Assembly: GCA_009760855.2 (NCBI GenBank)
Contig: WPIO01000029.1
Span: forward strand, 1,120,001 to 1,184,000
Reading direction: 5' to 3'
Source of the DNA: Cristatella mucedo
Taxonomy: Eukaryota > Bryozoa > Phylactolaemata > Cristatellidae
DNA: 64,000 nucleotides
The notes beneath the pieces are model-generated. The model ran no database searches. It saw nothing but the letters and a program-made list of their open reading frames with translations, and was not told where the DNA came from. Of this stretch, positions 11,675 to 22,870 are shown piece after piece; within the stretch, counting starts at the first letter, position 1, and the number at the start of each line of letters is the position of its first letter. The translations under genes and the position numbers were made by a program.

Positions 11675-11815
11675 GTGTGTGTGTGTGTGCATGCGCTCGT
11701 GCGTTCGTGTGGGCACGCTCACGCGCATGTGTGTGCTCGCGAGTGCTCATGTACGTGTGTGAATGTGCGTGGGTGTGCTCATGTATGTGTTTGAATGTGT
11801 GTGGGTGTGTATCAT
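11675..11815. repeat. Imperfect (GT)n-rich low-complexity tract
   Basis: TG/CA dinucleotides interspersed with GCTC, GCAT and CGTG words. The overlapping Cys/Val/His-rich frames on both strands are artefacts of this composition. Confidence 0.8.
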
Positions 11816-12189
11816 CAGGTGCCCGTCTGTCTAACCGTACAAGGAGTACACATTTCTGCTTATCGTAGCTAAAGAGACTTTTGGCGGACCGCCACTTTGG
11901 CACAGAGTGTCAGGCTCTCCGAGCCCGTTTTATAAGTTAAAATAACGGGTAAAGTTAGCAGCGAAAATATCAACAGGAGCTGAAAAGTACGTTTTAGTAG
12001 GGGCTGAAGAGCCTTACAAGGCTGTCGTGTAAAGTCAGCCTGAACGCGATGCAACGCCCCTCTGAGACGAGGCTTAGCCCAGCGGAAAAACTCTGGCAAC
12101 GCCGATGCAGTCTGGTCGTATGAAATTTCTGTCACCGGCGATGCACCAGAGACGAAGGCAAAGGCCGAGTGCAGCCTGGTAAAAAAGAA

Positions 12190-12365
12190 AATCCTAGCTG
12201 ATTTAACACCCTTTTTTGTATAGCGACATAGGAGCCTTTACGGCTATCACCACCTCTTGCATTGGCGATAAAGGATCGCCCACCGCAGGATTCGAACCCA
12301 CGACCTCGAGGCCGAGGCCGTGAAAAGCAACCGCCTTACCTAGGGAGCTATTACGTAGACGCCAT
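12190..12365 (-). mobile_element. SINE family 2, copy 2 (inverted)
   Basis: On the minus strand: box-B-like GTGGGTTCGAATCC (about 12290-12303), then GCGGTGGGCGATCC, GGTGATAGCCG and a decayed GCTC...GTCGCTATA end, in the same order as the copies at 8955 and 30340. It is not a functional tRNA: no acceptor-stem pairing was found. Confidence 0.6.
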
Positions 12366-12479
12366 TGAATATGCCGCGAACATTCCCCCCACTGGGAGTC
12401 CGCTAGCTAGATTTAGAGACAATGAAGCGACAATTTAGCCTGGCGCTCGGGGACATAGCACGTTAAATCTGGACATTTA

Positions 12480-12840
12480 TACAATCTTTGCTTGTCTCGT
12501 GTTTTCTCTATTGCAAACAGGCCAGGATTGGAAGTGATTAGCCTTATCACGATGCTGCTCCGTGTGATGGTACTGTGTGTTAATCCCATGCAAATGAAAG
12601 TATAGATTTTGCTTGGTGATCATATCGGCAAAAGCAAGAGTATAAATTGCGTTTAGAAGTGGACCGAACACATATTCCCAATACTATAGACGTTCCTTGG
12701 ATAAGTGCTGCTCGTTGGTTGACAAAACCCTCTGAAGTCTCCGACTGAGATAGAACCCAGAGAATTGCAATGCAGTCCTAGTGATGCCCAGACGAGATGA
12801 GAAGTGTTCAAGAAGAACTTGGAGATCACTAACATCTAAC
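12480..12840 (-). mobile_element. Degenerate LINE RT fragment
   Basis: The minus-strand frame 12477-12671 resembles the RT stretch 'VLGPLLF-IYTLPLADVI-KHN--FHLYADD' but has lost the YADD catalytic motif. The adjoining 12653-12835 is a decayed upstream part. Confidence 0.6.
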
Positions 12841-13587
12841 GCTGCCAAAATCCATCAAAATAAGTAAAATATACGTCAGTATGCATTCATGATAATTTCG
12901 TCAGACATTCATAGCATAGAACCTATTTGATTCTATTACACGCATCCCTACATAAAACCATGCAGTTCACCCTGGAAAAAGCAGTTGAAACAAGCCATAA
13001 GCGCGAGCTAACGAGAACGGCGGGGATACTTCGACTCCACCTACATTTCTTTGGAGGTCGTTCTTCACTTTATTCGTCTGCCTGCTATTGGGTGCTTTGG
13101 CATTGGCTTATTCTGGCCAAGTTGGGAGTGCAGTGACTATAGGAGAGGCCAGACGACTCTCATACGCTGCGAGGAATATTAGCATTGCAGCTATGGTTTT
13201 TGTTCTGACTGTGGTGGGCCTTTTACTCGCGATTCACTAATGCTGATAATACGATAGGATGATCGAGCTGAAGTAGAGGAAAAGTACCACTACTGACTGG
13301 GTAAAGAACGCTACTTTCAAGCGGTTCGTGCTGGAAATGCACTTTATATGGTCTTTTGTATGACCTGTTGTGTTGAATAAATTGTGTAGTACACGCAAAG
13401 AAGTGTTGCTGCGCTCGTTTTGCTACAATGTCGGTACACGTGTTCGCAATGCAACAGACTATAGCGATGCCATGCTGGGCTGTGACATCACGATTCCTAC
13501 CGATTAAGGCTTCACTGATCCACCTGCTTTGTAGGCTACAACAAGCTTAGCGAGAATTATAAAATGTTATTGAAGTTGGGATAGTAA

Positions 13588-13626
13588 TTAATAATAATAA
13601 CAACAATAATAACAATAATAATAATA
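13588..13626. repeat. Short AAT/AAC trinucleotide tract
   Basis: About 38 bp of ATAATAATAACAACAATA-type repeat. The surrounding 12850-13980 contains no recognisable gene. Confidence 0.8.
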
Positions 13627-14346
13627 TGCAATTCATAATTCATAACTGCTATTTCAGCCGATGACTTCCATCCTCTCGTTAGAAGCTGCAGTAATATGCT
13701 GGGTATGGAACGCAAGAGTAAATGAAGGGTTCGGCTGCATTTCGCTAAGCTGAGTTATGTCTCGCTGGATTGGCTCAGTGGTTAAGGAATTTTTGGCTCT
13801 TGAATGTATACATTTATAACACACACAGCAAAAGATATCTGTTGGGTGCAAGCAGTGTCTCGTAGCCATGTCAATCCAATGCGACATTTAACTATTATCT
13901 TACCCTTTCCAGCATAAAATCAAACGTTCGTAGAACCTTCACTTTTACAATTCGATGGATAATACTCTATACTATTATCTCTGATTAATCCTCAGTGATT
14001 CATTTTGTGGTACACTGCCTGGTACATGTGTAATTCTAACGTCTGACGATCTAACGGCAAAAACTAAAGAACATCAGGATATATTATCTTGAACAAAGAG
14101 CAAGAATTTTAGAGAGACTTTAGCTATTTTAACTTTACTTTAAACTATAGGGAATAATTGAAAACAATTACTATCAGCTGACCTAAATCAAGTGAAATCT
14201 GCTGCCAGGGGTAATACAAAGCTGCAGCCTCAAAACAAAGAGCAGTCGGACTCACAAGCAACTATTATTATGTTTCTATATAGTGGCACTTCCAAGCTGA
14301 AGTCTCTACATGAATACTTCAATACTGGTACATAAAGGAATAAGAT

Positions 14347-14352
<6 letters not shown>

Positions 14353-14418
<66 letters not shown>
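14353..14418. repeat. (GA)33 microsatellite
   Basis: A pure GA tract of about 66 bp within repeat copy A. The corresponding place in copy B (about 28100-28170) is a GA/CAGA/TAGA mixture. Confidence 0.95.
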
Positions 14419-14422
<4 letters not shown>

Positions 14423-14464
14423 AAAATAAAGACAACTGACCAAAGACATCAATGATAATTTACT

Positions 14465-14680
14465 ATGATAATGATAATATTAACACATATGTATAGCACT
14501 CTCAGCAGAGAACTGAATGCACTTTACAGATGCTGTATAGAAAGCATTACTGAATAATTGTCGTGGTAGCGTCGGCAAGCAGCAGGCACAGTGTAAGTAG
14601 GTACATGCACACGAAAGACGAATAATAGAAGACCCATCAAATGCTGTAATAATCAGGTGCTTTTTAAGCTACTGGATGCA
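14465..14680 (-). mobile_element. Diverged LINE family 1 3' end, antisense
   Basis: Contains decayed forms of the antisense hairpin (CTCAGCAGAGAACTGAATGCACTTTACA), the CACAGTGT...CACACGAA words and the 'GACCCATCAAATGCTG' segment in the same order as the better copies. Confidence 0.6.
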
Positions 14681-16516
14681 GCCGAGATTGGCAAACAGTC
14701 TGTGACCGTCTTAAATGAATAAACTTCCCTTGTTGCTGTGAGGTACCTGAGGACGTGGCATTGCTGCTTACAGAGCTCACCACATTTCGGGCGAGAGCTC
14801 CCTACAACCGCGATCATGGCAAACTCTTATTAGTGAGCCTGAAGCAACCGCTCGTTATCCAATTTCTTGCCAGCTGTGAACTCAATCCTCTCGAAGTCAG
14901 ACGTGCCCGAACTCACGTCTATGTATCAATATCCACCAATGAACACATCTATGTATCAAAATCAATAACCGAAAACGCTAGCCAACAAGCCCGCACGACT
15001 CGGAAAACCACATTGCCATCTAAAAGATGAGCATCTATTAGTCTGGCGCTGGTAAAGATAAGGGGGAGCAAGCATTTTTGCTAGATTGGCTGCAACCTTA
15101 ACAGGGCATTATCAGATACATTACTTCGATTGTTCAAACTTTAAATAAAGAGATTAGAGCTGCTGGGCACTGTGCCTTTACAACGGCCTACACGATTTCC
15201 TATATCGTACAGCTTCTACTTAGAAGCTAGCTTATCTGCTCCTCCCAACTACTTGTCCTCGAGCAGAAGTTGTTGTTTGTCGATTACAGGTTATTGAACA
15301 GACACTCGGCCATCGTGATCTAAGTCATGTATAGCAGTAGACAAACTCACCACGGTAGTGTAAACCAGTTATGGGCCTGTCAGAGGTGGTATACAATCAA
15401 AGTAGTCTAACTAAATGCATGTTTGCTGAGTGTACTTAATAGGGCTCGACCTTCATCGCTCTTTATCTTGCAGTCTGGGCTCCGGGAGCCTACCACTAGG
15501 CCCATTTAAAGAACTTGCATCCCAGTGTTTTGGCATACACTGACACGTGCGATGACTGAACGAGTCCAATCCGACTACTAGTAAAGGCTTAGCATTCTGT
15601 CTTGAGTGAAAACTGACCAGTGTGCACTGATGCAAGAAGTCATAGGCAGAGGTAGACATGGTGAGGCTTGGCTTTGTCACTTGTTGCATACATCGCTAGT
15701 GCGATGCTAGCCTAGCCTCACAGAAGGGTGGTATTTGGGGTTGCCCTTTGCCGCATGCATAGTTCTCTGCTACCGAAACTGCAAGGCCAGCCAGGCCATG
15801 CTCCCCGAAAGCGGCTGCTATATGCTAGTGGGAAATTTTGACGACCCCCAAGCCAAATATTCTACATAGTGCTCTGGAGGTGTTTTCATAGGAGTAGTTA
15901 AGTATTCACACTAGATTGGCTGTTGTTGCACAAGGAACTAATACTGGCATTCATGGCTGGGGTGGGTGGGTAGGATATGTAAAGCTAGCCAGACACTATG
16001 CACACCGCACATTATGTCCACTGTCCTATCTATATCTGGCTCAGGCTGGTTGATAAGAGACTGGGTAGAGAGTTGATTGGTCCGTCACGCCTCAGAATAA
16101 TAAGTCAGTGGTCATGCCTACAGGGTACCAGCTGAAGAGAGATGGGAAAACAAGTAACCTTGCTCAAGCCCATTTACAGACTGATCGCTCATTGGCTGAG
16201 CGTTCAAAGCAAGGTGTGACCTCGAAGGAATTATCATGTAAACTGGGTTCAGAAAGTGTGACACTAGGCCTGCTTGTATAACAAGAAACGTAGTCTTGTC
16301 CTGATGCATTGAGGCATGCAGATGCTGACCGAATGCTAGCCGACTACTAGAGGGACAGATTCCATACTGCTATCGGTGACAGCTGACTAGGAGCCACCGA
16401 GGCTGCAACAATTTTGGGTTCGCAACCATTGGAGCAAGCGTATTGCGTCTGCTGGCCATACAAGTTAGCCGGTATTCATGAATGCCATGTGCCATGAAAG
16501 CTGGGGCCACTTAATA

Positions 16517-17260
16517 AGAATACTAATAATAATGCACTTCATAAAGCGCCCTCAGGGAACTCAATCTTTCTCTAGGCGCTTTACATTTGCTGCAAAGGGA
16601 AATGCAATTAAATGATGAGTAATATCATGTTTGAAAAACAAACAAAATGAATAACATGGTTAGGGGTGACATGCACAGGGTCAGCATGCAAATGTGGTTA
16701 GTGGCAGCATGCACAGTGTCAGCACCCATAAGCACATGAAGGACGAATCACAGGGACCCACTAAATGCTGTCCTAAATAGGTGTGTTTAAAGTTCTTTTT
16801 AAATGTGGTCAGGTCAGGGGATGTTCTGACGCAGGTCGGGAGGGAGTTCCAGGCTTTGGGAGCATATGAAATAAATGCACGGTCTCCAAAGGATTTCAGG
16901 TTTATACAAAGTGTCTGTAGACTGTTAGATTCCGAAAAGCAGGTGGTACGATGCTTAGCCTGATAGGGGTATATCTGAGAGATAGACTGGAGCCAAAGAA
17001 TGAAGGGACCTAAAAGTGAGCGACAAAACCTTGAAGTCAATCCGTTGCTTGACTGGTAGCCAGTGCAGGTCGGCGAGAAGTGGTGTGATGTGGCAGCTGC
17101 GACGCTCACGACAGACAAGGCTAGCTGCTCAGTTTTGCACCAGCTGCAATCGCCTGATCGCACATGCTGGTAGGCCAGTAAGCAGTGAGTTGCAGAAGTC
17201 GAGACGGGATGTCACGAATGCCTGGACCAACTTGGACGTGGTAACCTAATCTAAACAACC
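16517..17260 (-). mobile_element. LINE family 1, 5'-truncated antisense copy
   Basis: Hairpin at about 16540-16585. The minus-strand frame 16681-17163 covers the RT C-terminal region with the 'LNSLPTCVRTSPDLTTFKKN'-type end, interrupted by frameshifts. It is close in sequence to the copies at 6754-7294 and 44330-46040, a different subfamily from 4672 and 8371. Confidence 0.85.
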
Positions 17261-17727
17261 GCCTTATCGGCGTGCCATAACAGCTCACCAGCCTAGCTAT
17301 CGTCAGCAGTAGAATGACCTAGTCTCATAACGAACTTGATTATCCTTGCACTATCCTGTACTGTCGATCGCGATCTTGCGGAACCACTACTTTGTTATGT
17401 TCGTTCCGTGAAATGTCGCGAGTTATGGTAATGTACGGCCTGTGCTTGCTCAGACGAGTGCACTAGGCCCCACTTTGTCCAAGCTCAGCTGCAGATCAAC
17501 GCGACGATGACTGTGATAATGAGTGGCCTTTGATGGTGTTTATCTCTGCTATTACTGACGGCTTTGATTCTTGGTTCTCACCTCGATTTGTTTATCGAAG
17601 ACAGCCGAGCTGTCCTCCTGTTGTAACTTTGGCGTGCGCATGCAGGTGCTTGCACGTGCATGTGCGTGCGTGCCTGCGTAAATGTACCTGTCAGTGTGAG
17701 TGCGTGTGTATTAAAGCTGTAAAGTAG

Positions 17728-17925
17728 CTTAAAACACACCTGTTTACTAGGTCTTTTGCGATTCGTCCTTCGTGGGCGTATTCGTGCTCACTCTGTGCCT
17801 GCTGCTTGCGGTTGTTACCACCAATAATTTAGTAATGCTTTATATACAGCATCTGTAAAATGCCTAGAAAAAAGATCCAGCTCTTCGAGGGTGCTATGCA
17901 AATATATTATTATTCTTATTACAGT
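17728..17925 (+). mobile_element. LINE 3' end, sense
   Basis: Begins TTAAAACACACCTGTTTA, which matches the end of the RT frame in other copies. It runs through a decayed 3' UTR and ends with the hairpin GCCTAGAAAAAAGATCC...GGGTGCTATGCAAAT and a short ATT tail. Confidence 0.65.
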
Positions 17926-17929
17926 GAGC

Positions 17930-19930
17930 TGAGGCAAAAATCTGAAGCCGTGCCACTGCAATGGTAATTGACTCAAGTCTACTAAGCGGATGAACATTGC
18001 CTACAGTGATCTGTTGGTATGAAGCTCGGATAAATTCGATAAAAGTACTCATTGTGATCGAATCGATTCTTGTTTGATCTTTGAGAAGCGTCTCCAAATA
18101 TGATTTATTAAATTACACCGTGAGATATGTTATTAGTCTGGCCATGATATTCTTGTAAGTCATATACGGGCCAAATGGAAGATAAGTGAAGAGACCGCGT
18201 ATAATTGTTTTATTCCTTTACGTACTGATTTCCTAAAATATTTGCTATAAAGTTCCGGAAAATCAGCAATTAGCTTATGGTTTAATGGAAAAGAATGGCG
18301 AAGCTTAAAATCAAGAACTATAACCAAACACATTTTTATTATAAAACCTCAAACAAGGATTTAAAAAAATACATCAAGCTGCCAATATGTACTAGTCTTA
18401 GATAACTTCGCTTATAGGCGAAGAAATTAATCTACAAAGCAGGTGCACATTATTAACATGGCTATAAGTTCATCAGCTTATATTTTACAGCAAGCTGATT
18501 CAATTAGTTAATCTAGAATTTCCAGTATGATCTTCATGTATATATCTCACGCCAGACACTAAAAAATTCAAGCCTTAACCAGTCATCACTTCGTTTTGAC
18601 CTTAATTCTCAGATGTCTCATTTTTGTATTTCCAATTACACAGAATACATTAAAAAACGAAATCGCCACGTGTTCTCATGATGCACTTCTCAAATTTCTT
18701 TGGCAGTTGCTACATCATCATTAAATAAGATAGATAAAGGCTTTCATGCTACAATCTTGAAGAGTCAGCAAGAACTTAACACTTTCTGATATGAGTCTTA
18801 TTACAACAGTAAAGTCGTCCGTCGCCACTTCGCTTGTCGACTGTAGCGGCTAAATTCTATCGCGGTTTTTCAAATATATTCATTGAAACGTTAAGCGAGA
18901 TAGAGAAAATGTTGTCTAAAATATTGGATAATACGAGTGTAAAGGTGACTAAAGGGCTCTTATTTTATGTCCAGAGGACTCTAATAATGTTAAAAACTAT
19001 ATTTACAGGGCCGTGATAAGAATTTCTATGCTCTACTACGAAAATATTTGATTTATAAATGAAGAATTTTACTTCGCGGAAATTCACATATCGCGATAGA
19101 GTCTAGAACTGCTTAACCACGATAAACGATTGACGACTGTAATAGAAATTGAAGCGAAACACAGTGTCAAGTAATAAAGTTATATATTCTTAGACTAGCA
19201 TAAATATTCAAGGCAGCTAAGGACATATACTTAAAGTCTTTCCAAGCTTTAGCTATAAAGTGCATCTTTCTTATGCCTAGCTAGAAATGTTGCTGGACCT
19301 CTCACAGTTTGAAATCAGCCGAAGAACTTTAACTTTAATCGTCTGCACGACCTATCACCCCGAGCATGCGATGGAATCCACCTTGTTCAAGTATTCCGTA
19401 GCCGCAAATCGAAGCAGCCGAGTAATGAAATTTGCAAGTACTTTGCGATGTACGACAGCATTTTTGAAGTGTGAAAAGCTCCATTGCAAGATTTAAAAAA
19501 GTCTGCAAAGAAGTTACTCAATTTAGTGTTTCTATAGACCCTTTCATATCTTGATGGGCACATTTCCTGAATATTATCTCGTCTCCTACAGGCTATAGCT
19601 TTTTCATGAAACGATTGCCATAATTCATTCATTGAATGGAAATACCCAAGTTTTTTAAAGCATCAAGAAGAAATAGCACTGACGATAGCTTTGTTGAATT
19701 ACCATCAAGCACAGGTGTAAAATCGTAACCATTGATACTGGCATCTAAAACTACTAATACACGGCACCCCACATGTCGGCACACTACTTTAAGCTTTCAA
19801 AATATGCGAGCTGTAGTAATGCTAGGCAACGAGTCCTGAAAGGTGCGGCGGCGGGAAAATATCTTTCGATTCATTTATGTAGCAGCCGGACAGCCTTCGA
19901 GATAGTCACTCCTGCTTGCTGTGAGCAATG
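17930..19930. other. AT-rich intergenic stretch, nothing recognised
   Basis: No open frame above about 80 codons, no P450-like exon and no repeat shared with the rest of the window. Confidence 0.5.
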
Positions 19931-19939
19931 CATCGTCGC

Positions 19940-20015
19940 ATGCTGTAGGACTAGAACCCACGACCTGGTTGGGAAAGTGCACGGACTTCTCCACTAGGCT
20001 AAAGCCCAGGACAAA
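19940..20015 (-). mobile_element. tRNA-like SINE head
   Basis: The minus strand reads box-A-like TTTAGCCTAGTGGAGAAG and box-B-like GTGGGTTCTAGTCC about 35 bp apart. No matched acceptor stem, so it is a SINE head or tRNA relic and not a tRNA gene. Confidence 0.45.
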
Positions 20016-20273
20016 AATGTCTCTTCTGATGGTAATATGCGAACAAGATCTCGGTGATCCATAAGAAGGAGAGGAAGAAAGGCAACGTATTACGTAGACT
20101 ACTATATTTATGCACGAGTATATTTTTACTCGTAGCTGAACAAATGCGTTACTAACAGCAATATAATTTTGATATTAGCTGAGAGTCTCTCTCATTGCTA
20201 TATGAAGCCAAACTTAAAGATACAGCACCGTGTTATTGTAAAGCCTCACAATTTTTAAGTGAAGGATGCCAAA

Positions 20274-20754
20274 GCCAAACAGAGAGGCCAAACAGAGAGG
20301 CCAAACAGAGAGGCCAAACAGAGAGGTCAAACAGAGAGGTCAAACAGAGAGGTCAAACAGAGAGGCCAAACAGAGAGGCCAAACAGAGAGGTCAAACAGA
20401 GAGGTCAAACAGAGAGGCCAAACAGAGAGGTCAAAAAGAGAGGTCAAACAGAGAAGTCAAACAGAGAGGCCAAACAGAGAGGCCAAACAGAGAGGTCAAA
20501 AAGAGAGGTCAAACAGAGAGGTCAAACAGAGAGGCCAAACAGAGAGGCCAAACAGAGAGGCCAAACAGAGAGGCCAAACAGAGAGGCCAAACAGAGAGGT
20601 CAAACAGAGAGGCCAAACAGAGAGGCCAAACAGAGAGGCCAAACAGAGAGGCCAAACAGAGAGGCCAAACAGAGAGGCCAAACAGAGAGGCCAAACAGAG
20701 AGGCCAAACAGAGAGGCCAAACAGAGAGGCTAAACAGAGAGGCCAAACAGAAAG
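20274..20754. repeat. 13-bp minisatellite, 37 units
   Basis: Exactly 37 head-to-tail copies of GYCAAACAGAGAG (Y mostly C or T) without a single indel. Since 13 is not a multiple of 3, every frame on the + strand cycles through the same 13-residue pattern, and the overlapping 'proteins' in all frames are artefacts. Variant order is structured: the 5' half mixes T and C units, including a T-T-T-C-C five-unit pattern. Units 13-17 and 18-22 repeat the order T*-T-T-C-C, where T* carries C to A inside the unit. The 3' third is nearly pure C units. Confidence 0.97.
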
Positions 20755-20894
20755 GCATGCACTACATTTTTTCCGTATTTACTAAATGTACAGCTTACTT
20801 AATGCTTCTTATACAGCTTTCTAATACAGGGTAGTGTCAAGTGAAAACATAATAGCGTCAACTAAAACAAAACTAATTCAAAACCAATGTTACT

Positions 20895-21200
20895 GTAAGT
20901 TTGAACGTATTTGATGACTGAGGTTGTGGGTTGGAGCCCCTTGGCTGAGGTGAGAATTGCTTGGAAGCGCACTTAAGCAAGATCAGACAACTAGGCTGGA
21001 GTGAGACAGTGAAGCTGCCTGCATGCAGAATCTTAAAATAGTTGGGTGTTTGATAGCGAGCCATTACAGCTCAGACAGATATGATGTGATGGGGTCCCAA
21101 TGCGGCTGATGGTACACCAGAAGAGCTGCTGAGTTTCGGTGGTTATGCAGCCGATTAAACGTCGCATGGAGAATTTCGAATAAATGCAGGTAGGAAACTA
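20895..21200. repeat. Dispersed repeat fragment shared with about 59560-59830
   Basis: After a box-B-like segment (GTTGTGGGTTGGAGCC) the sequence shares ordered words with 59560-59830: ATTGCTTG-A-GC-CACTTAA, AAATAGTTGG-T-TTTGATA and a 'TGG-GTCAT/CCCA' region. Family unknown, possibly antisense LINE. Confidence 0.45.
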
Positions 21201-21866
21201 TAGATGATGCCGCACACGCATGAGCTAAATTACTGTCTTATTCTTGAACAGTCAGACTGATTAGAAAAATAGTTTTTGTAGGCCGATTTGAAAGTGGCGG
21301 GTATTTTCACTTTTCATTTTCATGTGAGAGTTTTTAATGCTCGTTATTCAAGCAAGTAGGAAAGCATTTCGGCGATTCAGTCTTTTTACATGGTCAGTTG
21401 CAAGCTGAATCTGTTAATTAATTAAAACAATAAGTCTCAGGGACGGTCTGACTATACGCGAATTACAAGTGTTTGGCCTTTTCCAGCTATACCCTATTGC
21501 TCACAGTTTTAATTTTTCAAGCCGAATATAGCGTATTCCTAATATTTTGGCGGCACGGGCTAATGTAAACGACATTATTCGCGTTCTAGCCAATGGAATG
21601 CCTAGTCAGTTCGAAGTGTCAGCACTTATATTAAATATAGCTTATTATCTGGAAACAAACGAGACCAGAGACTTTTGTTAATACTGAAGTGGATACTTAA
21701 ATACACGTTTTGTCACGTCGAATACATCGGAAGAGACCACGCTGAAAATTTAATTGAACGAAAGCAGCAGCAACCCGGATTAAGCACTTTTTGTTTAAAG
21801 GCTGCAGAGGTCCACCTTTATTGGCCATCTTGCACACTAACATAAACTTGCACCTGATTGTTTCAG

Positions 21867-22045
21867 GCAAAAGAGCTTGCATCGGAGAGAGCTTTGCGAG
21901 GATAGAAATGTTCATCATTGTGACGATGCTGCTTCAAAGATTCCGATTTTCTCTGCCGAGTGGTTCACCCAGACCCTCGTTAGAAAGATTATTCGGTATC
22001 ACCAGAGCTCCACCGTCATTTGAAATATGTGCTGCTCCCATTTAG
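21867..22045 (+). CDS. Orphan cytochrome P450 terminal exon
   Basis: A complete, open P450 last exon. It follows acceptor GTTTCAG, starts in phase 1 with a split Gly codon, reads K-R-A-C-I-G-E (the second half of FxxGxRxCxG including the axial Cys), an L-helix with MLLQRF, and a C-terminus ending AAPI before TAG 22043-22045. It is 179 nt, exactly the length of gene B's terminal exon, with 47 of 58 residues and about 82% of bases identical by hand count. More of the base differences are silent than expected for drift, which suggests past protein-level constraint. I found no matching upstream exons between gene A and this site. It may be an alternative last exon for gene A (phase fits), the surviving end of a third P450 copy, or part of a gene whose other exons I missed. 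Confidence 0.85.
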
Positions 22046-22385
22046 GAAAACAACTACAGAAAGCAGCGACTACCAAGCCTTATTTTGAAGATTTTTCATT
22101 AATTGTACTCATAAGCCACTACACGGAATCCTGTCCTGCCGGAATAGCAGTATTACTATTATGTGCTAGACCCGGATCCTGCAAACCCTTATAGGGCAGT
22201 TTTGCTACCAGCATTGATAGTTTTCTGCTTTGCGACGTCCTTTTGGTATCTTAGGACTGCATTAACTTAGCTGCTTCAGTTGCAGCTGATTTTATTGTGT
22301 AAGCATTGCTCAGTGAATTGTAGCTGTTTATCTAATTACTATACGTGTGTATACCCATTGCTTATTGCAACCAGAAGTTTTGAAC

Positions 22386-22391
22386 AATAAA
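22386..22391 (+). terminator. Candidate poly(A) signal of the orphan exon
   Basis: AATAAA about 340 nt after the stop, followed within 30 nt by a T/G-rich stretch (TAGTGTTGTATTT), a good layout for cleavage and polyadenylation. Confidence 0.55.
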
Positions 22392-22479
22392 GTGGTAGCG
22401 CAAACTGATAGTGTTGTATTTCCCTGAAGTAATGACTCACCCATTTTGCTACTCTGCTCTGACTAAACCTAAAATTTAA

Positions 22480-22870
22480 CATAAATAATAATACGTTTGC
22501 ATAGCGCCGTTAGACAACTTAATCTCTTTCTAGGCTTTTTAGATATGCTGTAACGGAAGCATGATTATGTGATTAGTGGTAACAGGGGCTATTTCAACAG
22601 GCATACTGTGTTTAGAGGTGAAATTCACTTTGTCAACATGTAAATATGTTAGTGGCAGTATGCACAGTTTCAGCCCGCAAAGAACAAACAAGAAGGACCC
22701 ACTAAATGCTGCAATAGGTAAGTGCGCGTTTAGCTTGTTTCTCAAACGCCGTCAAGTAAGAGTATGTCGTGACGTCAGTCCGGAGTGAGTTCCATTCTTT
22801 GGTAGCATTATAACCATAGGCACGGCGTAACCCTTCAACGACTGCCAAATCCATCTCTCATGGCCTTCTA
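22480..22870 (-). mobile_element. LINE family 1-related 3' part, antisense, diverged
   Basis: Short AAT tail, decayed hairpin with GAC AACTTAATCTC, then ordered words (CACAGTTTCAGC, GGACCCACTAAATGCTG, GAGTGAGTTCCA) as in better copies. Confidence 0.7.

Larger units (their letters stand above)
13985..16500. repeat. Long undescribed repeat, copy A
   Basis: Shares a series of collinear blocks with 27560-29500 and 29500-31560: CTGGTACATGTGTAA (about 14021 and 27598), TTCCAAGCT-AAGTCT (about 14290 and 27926), GATGAGCATCTATT (about 15026 and 28315), AAGTGTGACACT (about 16255, 29505 and 31356) and CTGATGCATTGA (about 16300, 29550 and 31395). Block order is constant. It carries a (GA)n tract and an antisense LINE scrap. 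I do not recognise the family; no terminal repeats or long conserved protein were evident. Confidence 0.6.

Noticed and set aside
12270-12365. Possible tRNA gene on the minus strand
   Set aside because: Box-A- and box-B-like segments are present but there is no pairing acceptor stem, and the body matches SINE family 2.
13760-13797. GGCTCAGTGGTTAAGG box-A-like word
   Set aside because: No box B within a suitable distance; too short to call a SINE.
20195-20834. Arg/Gln/Glu-rich 150-196-residue frames in all + frames and Leu/Trp-rich frames on the minus strand
   Set aside because: They are translations of the 13-bp minisatellite. All frames are open because the unit lacks stop codons, so there is no coding evidence.
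3444-21866. Search for upstream exons of the orphan P450 exon (FRPERW, AGxET, ExxR, PPGP patterns)
   Set aside because: None seen by eye. Short exons of about 30 codons could be missed, so absence is not proven.
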